Source of the DNA: Amorphoplanes digitatis
Lineage (GTDB): Bacteria; Actinomycetota; Actinomycetes; Mycobacteriales; Micromonosporaceae
Direction of reading: 5' to 3'
Assembly: GCF_014205335.1 (NCBI RefSeq)
Contig: NZ_JACHNH010000001.1
Span: forward strand, 8,116,501 to 8,180,500
Length of the DNA: 64,000 bases
The notes beneath the pieces were generated by a model. The model was not told where the DNA came from and searched no databases. It saw only the letters and a list, made by a program, of their open reading frames with translations. This document shows positions 8,091-15,813 of this stretch, one piece after another; position 1 is the stretch's first letter, and each line of letters starts with the position of its first letter. The position numbers and the translations under genes are program-made.

Positions 8091-9152
8091 GTGACCATCC
8101 CCGAGGTGCAGCGGGTCAGCGACCAGCGCATCGACACCATCGTGCCGCTGATGAGCCCCGCCCTGCTCCACCACGAGCTGCCGCTGACGCATGAGCTGTC
8201 CGCGACCGTGCTGGACAGCCGCCGCCAGGTGGAGGCCGTGCTCGACGGCCGAGATCCGCGCCTGCTCGTCGTCGTCGGGCCGTGCTCGGTGCACGACCCC
8301 GTGGCCGCCGCGGAGTACGCGGACCGGCTCAAGGTCGAGGCCGAACGGCTCGCCGACGACCTGCTGATCGTGATGCGGGTCTACTTCGAGAAGCCGCGCT
8401 CGACGGTCGGCTGGAAGGGGCTCATCAACGACCCCGGCCTGGACGGCACCGGCGACGTCGGCCGGGGGCTGCGGGTGGCCCGGTCGCTGCTGGTCGAGGT
8501 GCTGGGCCGGGGCCTGCCGGTCGGCGTCGAGTTCCTCGACCCGATCACCCCGCAGTACATCGCGGACACCGTGGCCTGGGGCGCGATCGGTGCCCGCACC
8601 GTCGAGTCGCAGGTGCACCGCCAGCTCGCCTCCGGCCTGTCCATGCCGATCGGCATGAAGAACCGCCCCGACGGCAGCATCGCCACCGCCATCGACGCGA
8701 TCAACGCCGCCGCCGTGCCGCACGTCTTCCCCGGCATCGACGTCTCCGGCACCCCGGCGATCATGCACACCACCGGCAACCCGGACTGCCACCTGGTGCT
8801 GCGCGGCGGCAAGGGCCCGAACTACAGCGCCGCCGACGTCAACGCGGCGCTCGCGCTGCTGAAGGCCGCCGGCCTGCCCGAACGGGTCATCGTGGACTGT
8901 TCGCACGGCAACAGCGAGAAGGACCACCTGCGCCAGCCGATCGTCGCCGACGACGTCGCCGGCCAGCTCGAGGCCGGCCAGCGGGGCATCCGGGGCGTGA
9001 TGCTGGAGAGCTTCCTCGTACCCGGCCGGCAGGACCTGGGCGGCGAGCTCGCGTACGGGCAGAGCGTCACCGACGCGTGCATGGGCTGGGAGCCGACCGT
9101 CGAGGTGCTGAACCGGCTCGCCACGGCCTCGGCGAAGCGCCGCGCCGTCTGA
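8091..9152 (+). CDS. aroG: Class I 3-deoxy-D-arabino-heptulosonate-7-phosphate (DAHP) synthase
   Basis: 353 residues from GTG 8091, with GGAGGAG 12 nt upstream. It catalyses phosphoenolpyruvate + erythrose 4-phosphate to DAHP, the first step of the shikimate pathway. AroF/G/H-type (class I alpha) signatures are seen: LVVVGPCSVHDP, VYFEKPRSTVGWKGLINDP, EFLDPITPQY, GMKNRPDG, LRGGKGPNY and IVDCSHGNS with the metal-binding Cys/His. Length matches the 350-residue E. coli enzymes. Many actinomycetes rely on a class II DAHP synthase; this class I enzyme is separately controlled by the attenuator just upstream. The flanking genes are unrelated, so it is a stand-alone transcription unit. Confidence 0.94.
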   Translation: MTIPEVQRVSDQRIDTIVPLMSPALLHHELPLTHELSATVLDSRRQVEAVLDGRDPRLLVVVGPCSVHDPVAAAEYADRLKVEAERLADDLLIVMRVYFEKPRSTVGWKGLINDPGLDGTGDVGRGLRVARSLLVEVLGRGLPVGVEFLDPITPQYIADTVAWGAIGARTVESQVHRQLASGLSMPIGMKNRPDGSIATAIDAINAAAVPHVFPGIDVSGTPAIMHTTGNPDCHLVLRGGKGPNYSAADVNAALALLKAAGLPERVIVDCSHGNSEKDHLRQPIVADDVAGQLEAGQRGIRGVMLESFLVPGRQDLGGELAYGQSVTDACMGWEPTVEVLNRLATASAKRRAV

Positions 9153-9159
9153 ACGGAGT

Positions 9160-9188
9160 TCACAGGGCGCGCACAGGAACGGCATAAG
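9160..9188 (+). promoter_or_regulatory. PhoP-like direct repeat and -10 of the glycosyltransferase gene
   Basis: TCACAGG (9160-9166), GCGC, GCACAGG (9171-9177), then 5 bp and CATAAG (9183-9188). Pitch between the repeats is 11 bp. A further GACAGG lies 22 bp (two turns) downstream at 9194. The arrangement is the same as before the response regulator and the GT2 gene, so activation by the neighbouring two-component system is inferred. Confidence 0.65.
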
Positions 9189-9201
9189 GGTCCGACAGGC
9201 G

Positions 9202-9235
9202 GGCGGAAGACAGTGACGGGGACAGCTCTTCCGCC
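9202..9235 (+). promoter_or_regulatory. 5'-UTR hairpin before the ArnT-like glycosyltransferase
   Basis: GGCGGAAGA (9202-9210) and TCTTCCGCC (9227-9235) form a perfect 9-bp stem with a 16-nt loop, between the predicted -10 at 9183 and the start codon at 9253. There is no U-tract. It may stabilise or attenuate the message; nothing proves either. Confidence 0.4.
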
Positions 9236-9252
9236 TGCCCTAAGGATCCTCG

Positions 9253-11388
9253 ATGACCTCGACGTTGCCCGTACCGCCGATGGTGTCGCCGGTCGAGCCG
9301 CCACCGACCGCGCCGCCGGCGGCGGACCCGCCCCGGTCCCGCTGGTCGGCGTTCACCCGCGGCCGCACCGACGACCCGCCGTGGGTGCGGCCCTCGCTGC
9401 TGGCCCTGCTGCTGCTCACCGGCGTCCTCTACGTCTGGGGCCTGGGCGCCTCCGGCTGGGGCAACGCGTTCTACTCGGCGGCCGTGCAGGCCGGGTCCGA
9501 GAGCTGGAAGGCGTTCTTCTACGGCTCGTCCGACGCGGCCAACTCGATCACCGTCGACAAGACGCCCGCCTCGCTGTGGGTGATGGCGCTGTCCGCCCGG
9601 ATCTTCGGCGTGAACGCGTGGAGCATCCTCGTACCGCAGGCCCTGATGGGCGTCGCGACGACCGGCCTGCTCTTCGCCACGGTCCGCCGCTGGTACGGCC
9701 CGGCGGCCGGCCTGATCGCGGGCGCGGTGTCCGCGCTGACCCCGGTCGCGGTGCTGATGTTCCGGTTCAACAACCCGGACGCGCTGCTGGTGCTGCTGAT
9801 GGTCGCCGGGGCGTACGCGACAGTGCGGGCCATCGAGCACGGCTCGACGAGGTGGCTGCTGCTTGCCGGCACCCTTGTCGGCTTCGGCTTCCTCACCAAG
9901 ATGCTCCAGGCGCTGCTTGTCGTGCCGGCGTACGCGCTCGCCTACCTGTTCGCCGGGCCGCCGAAGCTGGGCCGGCGGATCGTGCAGCTGCTGCTCGCCG
10001 GCCTCGCGGTCGTGGTCTCCGCCGGCTGGTACATCGCCATCGTCGAGCTGGTGCCCGCCTCCATGCGGCCCTACATCGGCGGCTCGCAGAACAACAGCCT
10101 GCTCGAGCTGACCCTGGGCTACAACGGCCTGGGCCGGCTGAACGGCGACGAGACCGGCAGCGTCGGCGGCGGGGGCGGCAACGGCGGCGGCGCCTGGGGT
10201 GATCCCAGCCTGCTGCGCATGTTCGACGGCTCGCAGGGCGGTCAGGTCTCCTGGCTGCTGCCGGCCGCGCTGATCCTGCTGGCGGCCGGGCTGGTCCTGA
10301 CGCTGCGGGCCGCGCGCACCGACCGGCTGCGCGCCGGGCTGATCCTCTGGGGCACCTGGCTCGTCGGCACCGGCCTGGTCTTCAGCCTCATGCAGGGCAT
10401 CTTCCACGCCTACTACACGGTGGCCCTGGCGCCGGCGATCGGCGCGGTGGCCGGCATGGGCTCGGCGCTGCTCTGGCGCCACCGGCGCAACGTGTTCGCC
10501 GCGCTGACCCTGGCGGCGACGATCGCGGTGAGCGCCTGGTGGTCTTACCACCTGCTGGCGCGCAGCGCCGACTTCCTGCCGTGGCTGCGCTGGGTGGTCC
10601 TGGTCGGCGGCGTCGCGGCGGCCCTCGGCGTGCTCGCGGCGCTGCGGCTGCCGGCCCGGATCGCGGTGGCGACCGCAGGGCTGGCGCTGGCGGCGGTGCT
10701 CGCCGGCCCGGCGGCCTACGCGGTGCAGACGGCGTCCGAGCCGCACACCGGCTCGATCCCGTCGGCCGGACCGGCCGGACAGGGCGGGTTCGGCGGCCGC
10801 GGCGGCCCGGGCGGCGGCGGCCCCGGCGGCGGTCGCGGCCAGCGCGGCGGGTTCCCGGGCGGCATGGGCGCCTTCCCCGGCGGGCCCGGCGGCACCGGCA
10901 CCGCACCCGGCGGCACGGGTACCTTCCCCGGCGGCGCTTTCCCCGGCGGTCAGCAGAACGGCGGCACCGGCACGCCGGGCGGCGGGACGCGCGGCGGCGG
11001 GGGCATGGGCGGCCTGCTCAACGCGGCCACCGTCAGCGCCGAGATGAAGGCGCTGCTCGAGGCGGACGCCGACCGGTACACCTGGGTTGCCGCGGCGATC
11101 GGCTCGCAGAACGCCTCGGGCTACCAGCTCGCCACCGGCGACCCGGTCATGGCGATCGGCGGCTTCAATGGCAGCGACCCGTCGCCGACGCTGGCGCAGT
11201 TCCAGAGGTACGTGGCCGAGGGGAAGATCCACTACTTCATCGGTGGCGGAGGGTTCGGTGGCGGCCGTCCCGGCGGCGGCTCGGGCGGCAGCAACTACAG
11301 CTCGCAGATCTCCGAGTGGGTGACCGCGAACTACACCGCGCAGACCGTCGGCGGTGCGACCGTCTACGACCTGACCGCCACCCGATGA
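9253..11388 (+). CDS. ArnT/YkcB-like GT39-type membrane glycosyltransferase
   Basis: 711 residues with about 12 transmembrane helices in residues 50-500. The N-terminal part has the PMT_2/ArnT pattern, including the catalytic region SVDKTP-like (TVDKTPASLWVMALS) and RFNNPDALLVLLM. A Gly/Pro-rich low-complexity linker occupies about 505-600, and a soluble C-terminal domain (about 605-711) follows that resembles the YkcA/B C-terminal domain (AAAIGSQNASGYQLATGDPVMAIGGF). These enzymes move a sugar from polyprenyl phosphate to an acceptor on the outer face of the membrane. The downstream GT2-GtrA protein is the expected maker and flippase of the polyprenyl-phosphate sugar, so the two likely form one pathway. 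The two genes have separate promoters, each with the CACAGG operator. Confidence 0.88.
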   Translation: MTSTLPVPPMVSPVEPPPTAPPAADPPRSRWSAFTRGRTDDPPWVRPSLLALLLLTGVLYVWGLGASGWGNAFYSAAVQAGSESWKAFFYGSSDAANSITVDKTPASLWVMALSARIFGVNAWSILVPQALMGVATTGLLFATVRRWYGPAAGLIAGAVSALTPVAVLMFRFNNPDALLVLLMVAGAYATVRAIEHGSTRWLLLAGTLVGFGFLTKMLQALLVVPAYALAYLFAGPPKLGRRIVQLLLAGLAVVVSAGWYIAIVELVPASMRPYIGGSQNNSLLELTLGYNGLGRLNGDETGSVGGGGGNGGGAWGDPSLLRMFDGSQGGQVSWLLPAALILLAAGLVLTLRAARTDRLRAGLILWGTWLVGTGLVFSLMQGIFHAYYTVALAPAIGAVAGMGSALLWRHRRNVFAALTLAATIAVSAWWSYHLLARSADFLPWLRWVVLVGGVAAALGVLAALRLPARIAVATAGLALAAVLAGPAAYAVQTASEPHTGSIPSAGPAGQGGFGGRGGPGGGGPGGGRGQRGGFPGGMGAFPGGPGGTGTAPGGTGTFPGGAFPGGQQNGGTGTPGGGTRGGGGMGGLLNAATVSAEMKALLEADADRYTWVAAAIGSQNASGYQLATGDPVMAIGGFNGSDPSPTLAQFQRYVAEGKIHYFIGGGGFGGGRPGGGSGGSNYSSQISEWVTANYTAQTVGGATVYDLTATR

Positions 11389-11406
11389 CACACCCCTCCG
11401 ACCCGG

Positions 11407-11440
11407 CGCGGGCGGTCCCCGAACTCGGGGGCCGCCCGCG
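11407..11440 (+). terminator. Hairpin after the ArnT-like gene
   Basis: CGCGGGCGG-T-CCCCGA and CGGGG-G-CCGCCCGCG fold into a long GC-rich stem with a short ACT loop, 18 bp after the stop codon. No U-run follows, as is usual in actinomycetes. Confidence 0.7.
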
Positions 11441-11467
11441 CGGCGTGCCACAGACTCCAAACGGGAC

Positions 11468-11496
11468 TCACAGGCCAGGCACAGGTTCGCCATATT
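11468..11496 (+). promoter_or_regulatory. PhoP-like direct repeat and -10 of the GT2-GtrA gene
   Basis: TCACAGG (11468-11474), CCAG, GCACAGG (11479-11485), then TTCGC and CATATT (11491-11496). A weaker CACAGA copy lies 20 bp upstream at 11449. Both the pitch and the distance to the -10 are the same as at 9160-9188. Confidence 0.65.
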
Positions 11497-11528
11497 CCGG
11501 GCATAGCACCGCGACCGATCTTCGTGAC

Positions 11529-12764
11529 ATGAGCCTTTCCATGCTGCCCTCGCCCGCCGCCGAGCAGGTCCGGACCCTCGCCCCGATGCTCGACGTCGTC
11601 GTGCCGGTCTACAACGAGGAGATCGACCTCGAGCCCTGCGTCCGCCGGCTGCACGAGCACCTGCGTACCGCGTTCCCGTACCGGTTCCGGATCACCATCG
11701 CGGACAACGCCAGCACCGACTCCACTCAGGAGGTCGCCCGCCGGCTGGCCGGGTCGCTGCCCGGGGTGGTGGCGGTGCACCTGCCGGAGAAGGGCCGGGG
11801 CCGGGCGCTCAAGCACGTGTGGACGCACTCCGACGCGGCCGTCCTCGCCTACCTCGACGTGGACCTCTCGACCGACCTCGGCGCGCTGCTTCCGCTGGTC
11901 GCGCCGCTGATCTCGGGCCACTCGGACCTGGCGATCGGCTCCCGGCTGGCCCGCGGCTCCCGGGTGGTACGCGGCGCCAAGCGCGAGTTCATCTCCCGCA
12001 CCTACAACCTGATCCTGCGGGGCACCCTCTCGGCGCGCTTCTCCGACGCGCAGTGCGGCTTCAAGGCGATCCGGGCGGACGTGGCCGAGCGGCTGCTGCC
12101 GATGGTGGAGGACACCGGCTGGTTCTTCGACACCGAGCTGCTGGTGCTGGCCGAGCGGACCGGGCTGCGCATCCACGAGGTGCCGGTGGACTGGATCGAC
12201 GATCCGGACAGCCGGGTCGACATCGTGGCCACCGCGATCGCCGACCTGCGCGGCATCGCCCGGCTCACCCGGGCGCTCGGCAGCGGCCGGCTGCCGGTGG
12301 CCGCCCTGCGCCGCCAGCTCGGCCGCAACCCGCTGCCGGTGGCGGGCGTGCCGGCCGGGCTCACCGGGCAGCTACTGCGGTTCGCGGCGGTCGGCGTGGC
12401 AAGCACGCTCGCCTACCTGCTGCTCTACGCCCTGCTGCGCAACGGTTTCGGCCCGCAGGCCGCCAACCTGGTGGCGTTGCTGGCCACCGCGGTGGCCAAC
12501 ACCGCGGCCAACCGGCGGCTCACCTTCCGGGTACGCGGCAGCGACGGCGCCTGGCGCCATCAGGCGCAGGGGCTCGTCGTCTTCGCCGTCGGGCTGGGGC
12601 TTACCAGCGGCTCGCTCGCCCTGCTGCACCTGGCGAGCGACCCACCGACCATCGTGGAGCTCGGCGTCCTGGTGGTCGCCAACCTGGTCGCCACCGGGGT
12701 GCGCTTCCTGCTGATGCGCGGCTGGGTCTTCCGCGCCGCTCCCCCTAGCTTTGATCAGGCGTGA
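11529..12764 (+). CDS. Glycosyltransferase family 2 fused to GtrA-like membrane domain
   Basis: 411 residues. Residues about 18-255 are a GT2 domain of the dolichyl/polyprenyl-phosphate glycosyltransferase type: VVPVYNEE, IADNASTDST and the metal-binding LDVDLSTD. Residues about 280-405 are a GtrA domain with four helices (LLRFAAVGVASTLAYLL, then NTAANRRLTF). GT2 enzymes of this kind load a sugar onto undecaprenyl or decaprenyl phosphate; GtrA domains are thought to flip the product. The protein would therefore feed the ArnT-like transferase encoded upstream. ATG 11529 is chosen over earlier in-frame starts, which would run into the preceding gene and through its terminator and operator. Confidence 0.9.
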   Translation: MSLSMLPSPAAEQVRTLAPMLDVVVPVYNEEIDLEPCVRRLHEHLRTAFPYRFRITIADNASTDSTQEVARRLAGSLPGVVAVHLPEKGRGRALKHVWTHSDAAVLAYLDVDLSTDLGALLPLVAPLISGHSDLAIGSRLARGSRVVRGAKREFISRTYNLILRGTLSARFSDAQCGFKAIRADVAERLLPMVEDTGWFFDTELLVLAERTGLRIHEVPVDWIDDPDSRVDIVATAIADLRGIARLTRALGSGRLPVAALRRQLGRNPLPVAGVPAGLTGQLLRFAAVGVASTLAYLLLYALLRNGFGPQAANLVALLATAVANTAANRRLTFRVRGSDGAWRHQAQGLVVFAVGLGLTSGSLALLHLASDPPTIVELGVLVVANLVATGVRFLLMRGWVFRAAPPSFDQA

Positions 12765-12817
12765 ACACAATGCTCCAAAGAGTATGAATTCGGTGACCGA
12801 CGAGTAACAATGGGCAA

Positions 12818-12846
12818 CGACCGGGACGGCTACATGGTCCCGGTCG
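12818..12846 (+). terminator. Hairpin between GT2-GtrA and DUF3040 genes
   Basis: CGACCGGGAC (12818-12827) pairs perfectly with GTCCCGGTCG (12837-12846) across a 9-nt loop, 54 bp after the GT2 stop and 37 bp before the next start. It could be a terminator or a leader structure of the DUF3040 gene. Confidence 0.55.
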
Positions 12847-12883
12847 ACGTGCCTTTCTGTCCGGGCCCGCCGGAGGTGGCGAC

Positions 12884-13177
12884 ATGCTCAGCAAGGAAGA
12901 CAGCCGCAGACTGGCGCAGCTGGAGCGCCAGCTACGCCGGGACGACCCGGAGTTCTGCGCGCGGATGCGAGGCCATGCGCCCGCCCGCCGGCGGGTGCCG
13001 GCCTCCCTCGTGCTCGCCGCCTGCGTGGTCTGGGCCGCCGTCCTGGCCCTCGGCGTCCTCGGCTGGTGGGGCGCGGCCGCCGTCGCCGCGGTGTGGGGCG
13101 CGGTCCTGCTCGCCGCACTCACCTACCGCTGCCGCCCCAGCCGCCCATCCCCCGGGGGCCTCCCGCCAGCCTGGTGA
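12884..13177 (+). CDS. DUF3040 membrane protein
   Basis: 97 residues. The N-terminal LSKEDSRRLAQLERQLRRDDP is the DUF3040 signature (LSehEqrrLaelErqLraDDP), followed by a basic stretch and two transmembrane helices (about 42-60 and 63-82). GGAGGTGGC lies 5 nt before the ATG. The family is confined to actinobacteria and has no assigned function; DUF3040 genes are often seen beside cell-division or envelope genes. The C-terminus is cytoplasmic, Pro/Arg-rich. Confidence 0.85.
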   Translation: MLSKEDSRRLAQLERQLRRDDPEFCARMRGHAPARRRVPASLVLAACVVWAAVLALGVLGWWGAAAVAAVWGAVLLAALTYRCRPSRPSPGGLPPAW

Positions 13178-13204
13178 CCGGCCGGGCGGAACGGTCGCGT
13201 GCGC

Positions 13205-14296
13205 TCAGGCGAAGGTGACGGTCGCGTCGGCGACCCCGCGGGCCCGGGCCACCACGGCGGACTCTTCCTCGACCGCCTTGCGGGCCTTGGCGTTCATCGA
13301 CCCGAACGGCGTCACCGTGAGATCGACGCGCTTTCGACCGGCCATCCTGGCCCGCCACACCCCGGCGATCTCGCCGTCGCTCAACACCACGCCCGGATTT
13401 CCCAGCAGCCGCCAGATCTCCTTCTGCCGGGCCCGCTCCGGGACCAGCAGGTCGCGGTCGCGCGCTTGCAGCAGCGCGTCCATCGCGGGAAGCAACCGCA
13501 CGCCCCGCGCGGGCGCGGCGGCGGCGAGCCCGGCAACCGCGGACGCGGGCAGCCAGGCCCTGCGGCCGTCGACCCGGACCTCGCTCAGGTCGCCCGGCCA
13601 GACCTTCTTGATCTCGGCTGCGGTGCTGCCCAGGTATTTCGCCACCTCGGCCGGGGTGGCCGGCCCGAGCAGCCGCAGATAGGTCCCGATCAGGTCCTCG
13701 ATGCCCTCGTTGCGGTCGGGCCGCGGCGGCGCGTCGCGGATCGGGCCGAGCGTCGCGTCCTTGCCGCGCGACTCGACCTCGACGCCGCCCGCCAGGCCGG
13801 AGTGCTGCCACACATTGCCGGCGATGTGCCGGGCGCCGCATGACCGGCAGTCATAGGTCAGCTCGCGCGGCACCAGCGCGCTGACCCGGGTGCTGGCCTC
13901 GCCCCGCGGCATCGATGACGTGACGACCTCGCGGAACGCACTCGCGGTCGCCTCGAACGCCTTCAGGCCGAGCTTGACGCCCTCGGGGATCTGGGCGCTG
14001 TTGATCCGCGCCGACGCGTCCGCGTCGCTGACCGGCCACAACGCCTTGACCAGCGCACCGAGGTCGCGGCGGCGGTGCAGATGCGGCGCGCCCCGTGCGG
14101 CCCAGACCATCAGCAGCCGGTCGTCGGTCAGCTCGGCGCCGGTGCGGGCCGCGAGCGCCACCGCCACCGATCCGGGCGTGTATTCCTGCACGCCCAGGTC
14201 GAGCACCGCCAGGTCACCCGGGCGCTGCCGGCCGCGCTCGGCCAGCCCGAGTGCGGCGACCCGATATGCCATCACCTGTCCGCGGTCCACGTCCAT
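13205..14296 (-). CDS. Winged-helix DNA-binding domain protein (HTH_42/AlkX-like)
   Basis: 363 residues. The three-part layout fits the actinobacterial winged-helix DNA-binding domain-containing family (DUF1006/HTH_42 superfamily, related to YcaQ/AlkZ): an N-terminal MAYRVAALGL helix region, a central LIGTYLRLLGPATPAEVAKYLG winged helix, and LLPAMDALLQARDRDLLVPE near the C-terminal third. YcaQ relatives are DNA glycosylases for crosslinks, but the catalytic motif cannot be confirmed here. A CxxC (CRSCGARH, about 150-157) suggests a bound metal. ATG 14296 has GAAGGG 8 nt upstream; a GTG at 14305 is an alternative. It follows the GNAT gene by 12 bp and is probably in its operon. Confidence 0.75.
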   Translation of the reverse strand: MDVDRGQVMAYRVAALGLAERGRQRPGDLAVLDLGVQEYTPGSVAVALAARTGAELTDDRLLMVWAARGAPHLHRRRDLGALVKALWPVSDADASARINSAQIPEGVKLGLKAFEATASAFREVVTSSMPRGEASTRVSALVPRELTYDCRSCGARHIAGNVWQHSGLAGGVEVESRGKDATLGPIRDAPPRPDRNEGIEDLIGTYLRLLGPATPAEVAKYLGSTAAEIKKVWPGDLSEVRVDGRRAWLPASAVAGLAAAAPARGVRLLPAMDALLQARDRDLLVPERARQKEIWRLLGNPGVVLSDGEIAGVWRARMAGRKRVDLTVTPFGSMNAKARKAVEEESAVVARARGVADATVTFA

Positions 14297-14308
14297 GGGA
14301 ACCACCCT

Positions 14309-14917
14309 TCACCCGCGACGACCGTAACGCCGGGCTGCGACATTCTTCAGCCGCTCGAGGCGGGTTCCGCCGCCGACCGAGACGAGTTCCCAGGTGTCCA
14401 GGCTGCTCGGGCCGTACGGGCCCTCCTGAAGGATGGGCGGCTCGCCGGTGAGCCGATAGCCGCAGCGCCGGGCGACGGCACAGCTCGCCGTGTTCGCCGG
14501 GTCGATGCGCAGCAGCAGCCGGCTGAGTTTGAGCTCGCTGCGGGCGTACCCGGAGAGGAGCGAGAGTGATGTCGAGGCGTGCCCGTGCCGGCGATGCGCG
14601 GCACCCACGAGGTAGCCCAGCTCGGCCTCCTTGAGGCCGGCGTCGACGCCGAAGAGCAGGACCTCGCCGACCGGACGGCCGCCGGCGATGATCGCGAGCT
14701 GGATCCGCTGGCCGCTGGCGCGGCTCTGCCGCGCACGCTTCAGGTACGCGACGCCTGCTTCACGGTCGAACGGGGACGGCATCGGTGTCCATCGTGCGAT
14801 GTCCGGTTCGTCGAGGAGCTCGACCAGATCGTCGAGGTCCTCGTCCCGCCACTCGCGCAGCTGGATGCCGTCCCCGGTCAGCGCGATGGGGTAAGGCAGG
14901 CGGCCGGAGGTCGTCAT
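14309..14917 (-). CDS. GNAT-family N-acetyltransferase (RimJ/RimL type)
   Basis: 202 residues. An Acetyltransf_3 domain is seen: LREWRDEDLDDLVELLDEPDIARWTPMPSP at the N-terminus, AELGYLVGAAHRRHGHAS as the acetyl-CoA (Q/RxxGxG/A-like) loop, and LLLRIDPANTASCAVARRCGYRLTGE near the C-terminus. RimJ/RimL-like enzymes acetylate N-terminal amines of proteins or small molecules; the substrate here is unknown. It is the first gene of a two-gene unit with the winged-helix protein. Confidence 0.87.
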   Translation of the reverse strand: MTTSGRLPYPIALTGDGIQLREWRDEDLDDLVELLDEPDIARWTPMPSPFDREAGVAYLKRARQSRASGQRIQLAIIAGGRPVGEVLLFGVDAGLKEAELGYLVGAAHRRHGHASTSLSLLSGYARSELKLSRLLLRIDPANTASCAVARRCGYRLTGEPPILQEGPYGPSSLDTWELVSVGGGTRLERLKNVAARRYGRRG

Positions 14918-14986
14918 GCGCCGATCCTGCCCGTAAACACCCGGTTCCGGCCAGCCGGAGTCCTATGAATGCCGTGAATGAAACCT

Positions 14987-15784
14987 TCAGCCGCGGACCA
15001 CGATCGGCGCCGTATCCAGCAAAGCCCAGTCGTGGCTTATGTCGGCGGCCGCGTGCAGCAGCAGCGGCAGGTACGCGCCTGTCAACTTATCGACAGACGT
15101 CTCCGCCGCGTGCACGGTGACGTTGAGCGCGGCGACCACCCGGCCGTCGCCGTTGCGCACGCCCGCGGCGATGGACCGGATGCCGAGCGCGAGGTCCTGA
15201 TCCGCCAGGGCCCAGCCCCGGGCGCGGACCTCGCGCAGCGACCGGAGCAGGGACTCGCGGTCGGGCCGCCACCGGGCGTCGACGCCCGAGCGGCCGGGCT
15301 CGGCCAGGACCGCGTCCAGCTCGGCGGGCTCCAGCGCGGCGAGCAGCACCTTGCCCATCGAGGTCGCGTGCGCGGGGAAGCGGGTGCCGATCGAGACCGC
15401 CAGCGTGACGATCTTCGGTACGGCGACCCGCGCGACGTACACGATGTCGGAGCCGTCGAGCTGCGCCATCGACGAGGACTCGCCGGTCTGCGACACCAGG
15501 CGTTCCATGTGCGGCCGAGCGACGTCCCACATGTCCAGGGAGTTGACGTAGGCCATGCCCAGCTCGAGCACCCGGGGTGTCAGCGTGTAGCCGCGCTCGA
15601 CGGACCGCACGTAGCCCAGCTCGGTCAGGGTGAGCAGGATCCGGCGCACGGTGGGCCGGGCGAGCCCGGTGTCGACGGCGATCTCGCTCAGCGTCGACAC
15701 CCGGCGGCCCGGCCGGAAACTGCGCAGCACGTCCAGCCCGCGGGCGAGGGCCTCGATGAAGTCCGGACCGCTCTCCCGTGTCAT
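14987..15784 (-). CDS. IclR-family transcriptional regulator
   Basis: 265 residues from ATG 15784. An N-terminal IclR winged helix (VSTLSEIAVDTGLARPTVRRILLTL) is followed by the GAF-like effector domain with the IclR signature around ATSMGKVLLAALEP. Length and layout match PcaR/PcaU-type regulators of aromatic catabolism. It lies 29 bp downstream of the amidohydrolase gene on the same strand. Two near-identical dyads in the divergent promoter region at 17272 and 17401 are its probable operators, so it should control the amidohydrolase-regulator unit and the CoA-transferase operon. Confidence 0.9.
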   Translation of the reverse strand: MTRESGPDFIEALARGLDVLRSFRPGRRVSTLSEIAVDTGLARPTVRRILLTLTELGYVRSVERGYTLTPRVLELGMAYVNSLDMWDVARPHMERLVSQTGESSSMAQLDGSDIVYVARVAVPKIVTLAVSIGTRFPAHATSMGKVLLAALEPAELDAVLAEPGRSGVDARWRPDRESLLRSLREVRARGWALADQDLALGIRSIAAGVRNGDGRVVAALNVTVHAAETSVDKLTGAYLPLLLHAAADISHDWALLDTAPIVVRG

Positions 15785-15813
15785 CGAGCCCTCTCTCGTC
15801 GCCGTCGCAGCGG

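Noticed and set aside
9160..11493. A 777-codon minus-strand open frame
   Set aside because: It lies antisense to the ArnT-like gene with shadow composition and would cover two clear promoters and a terminator.
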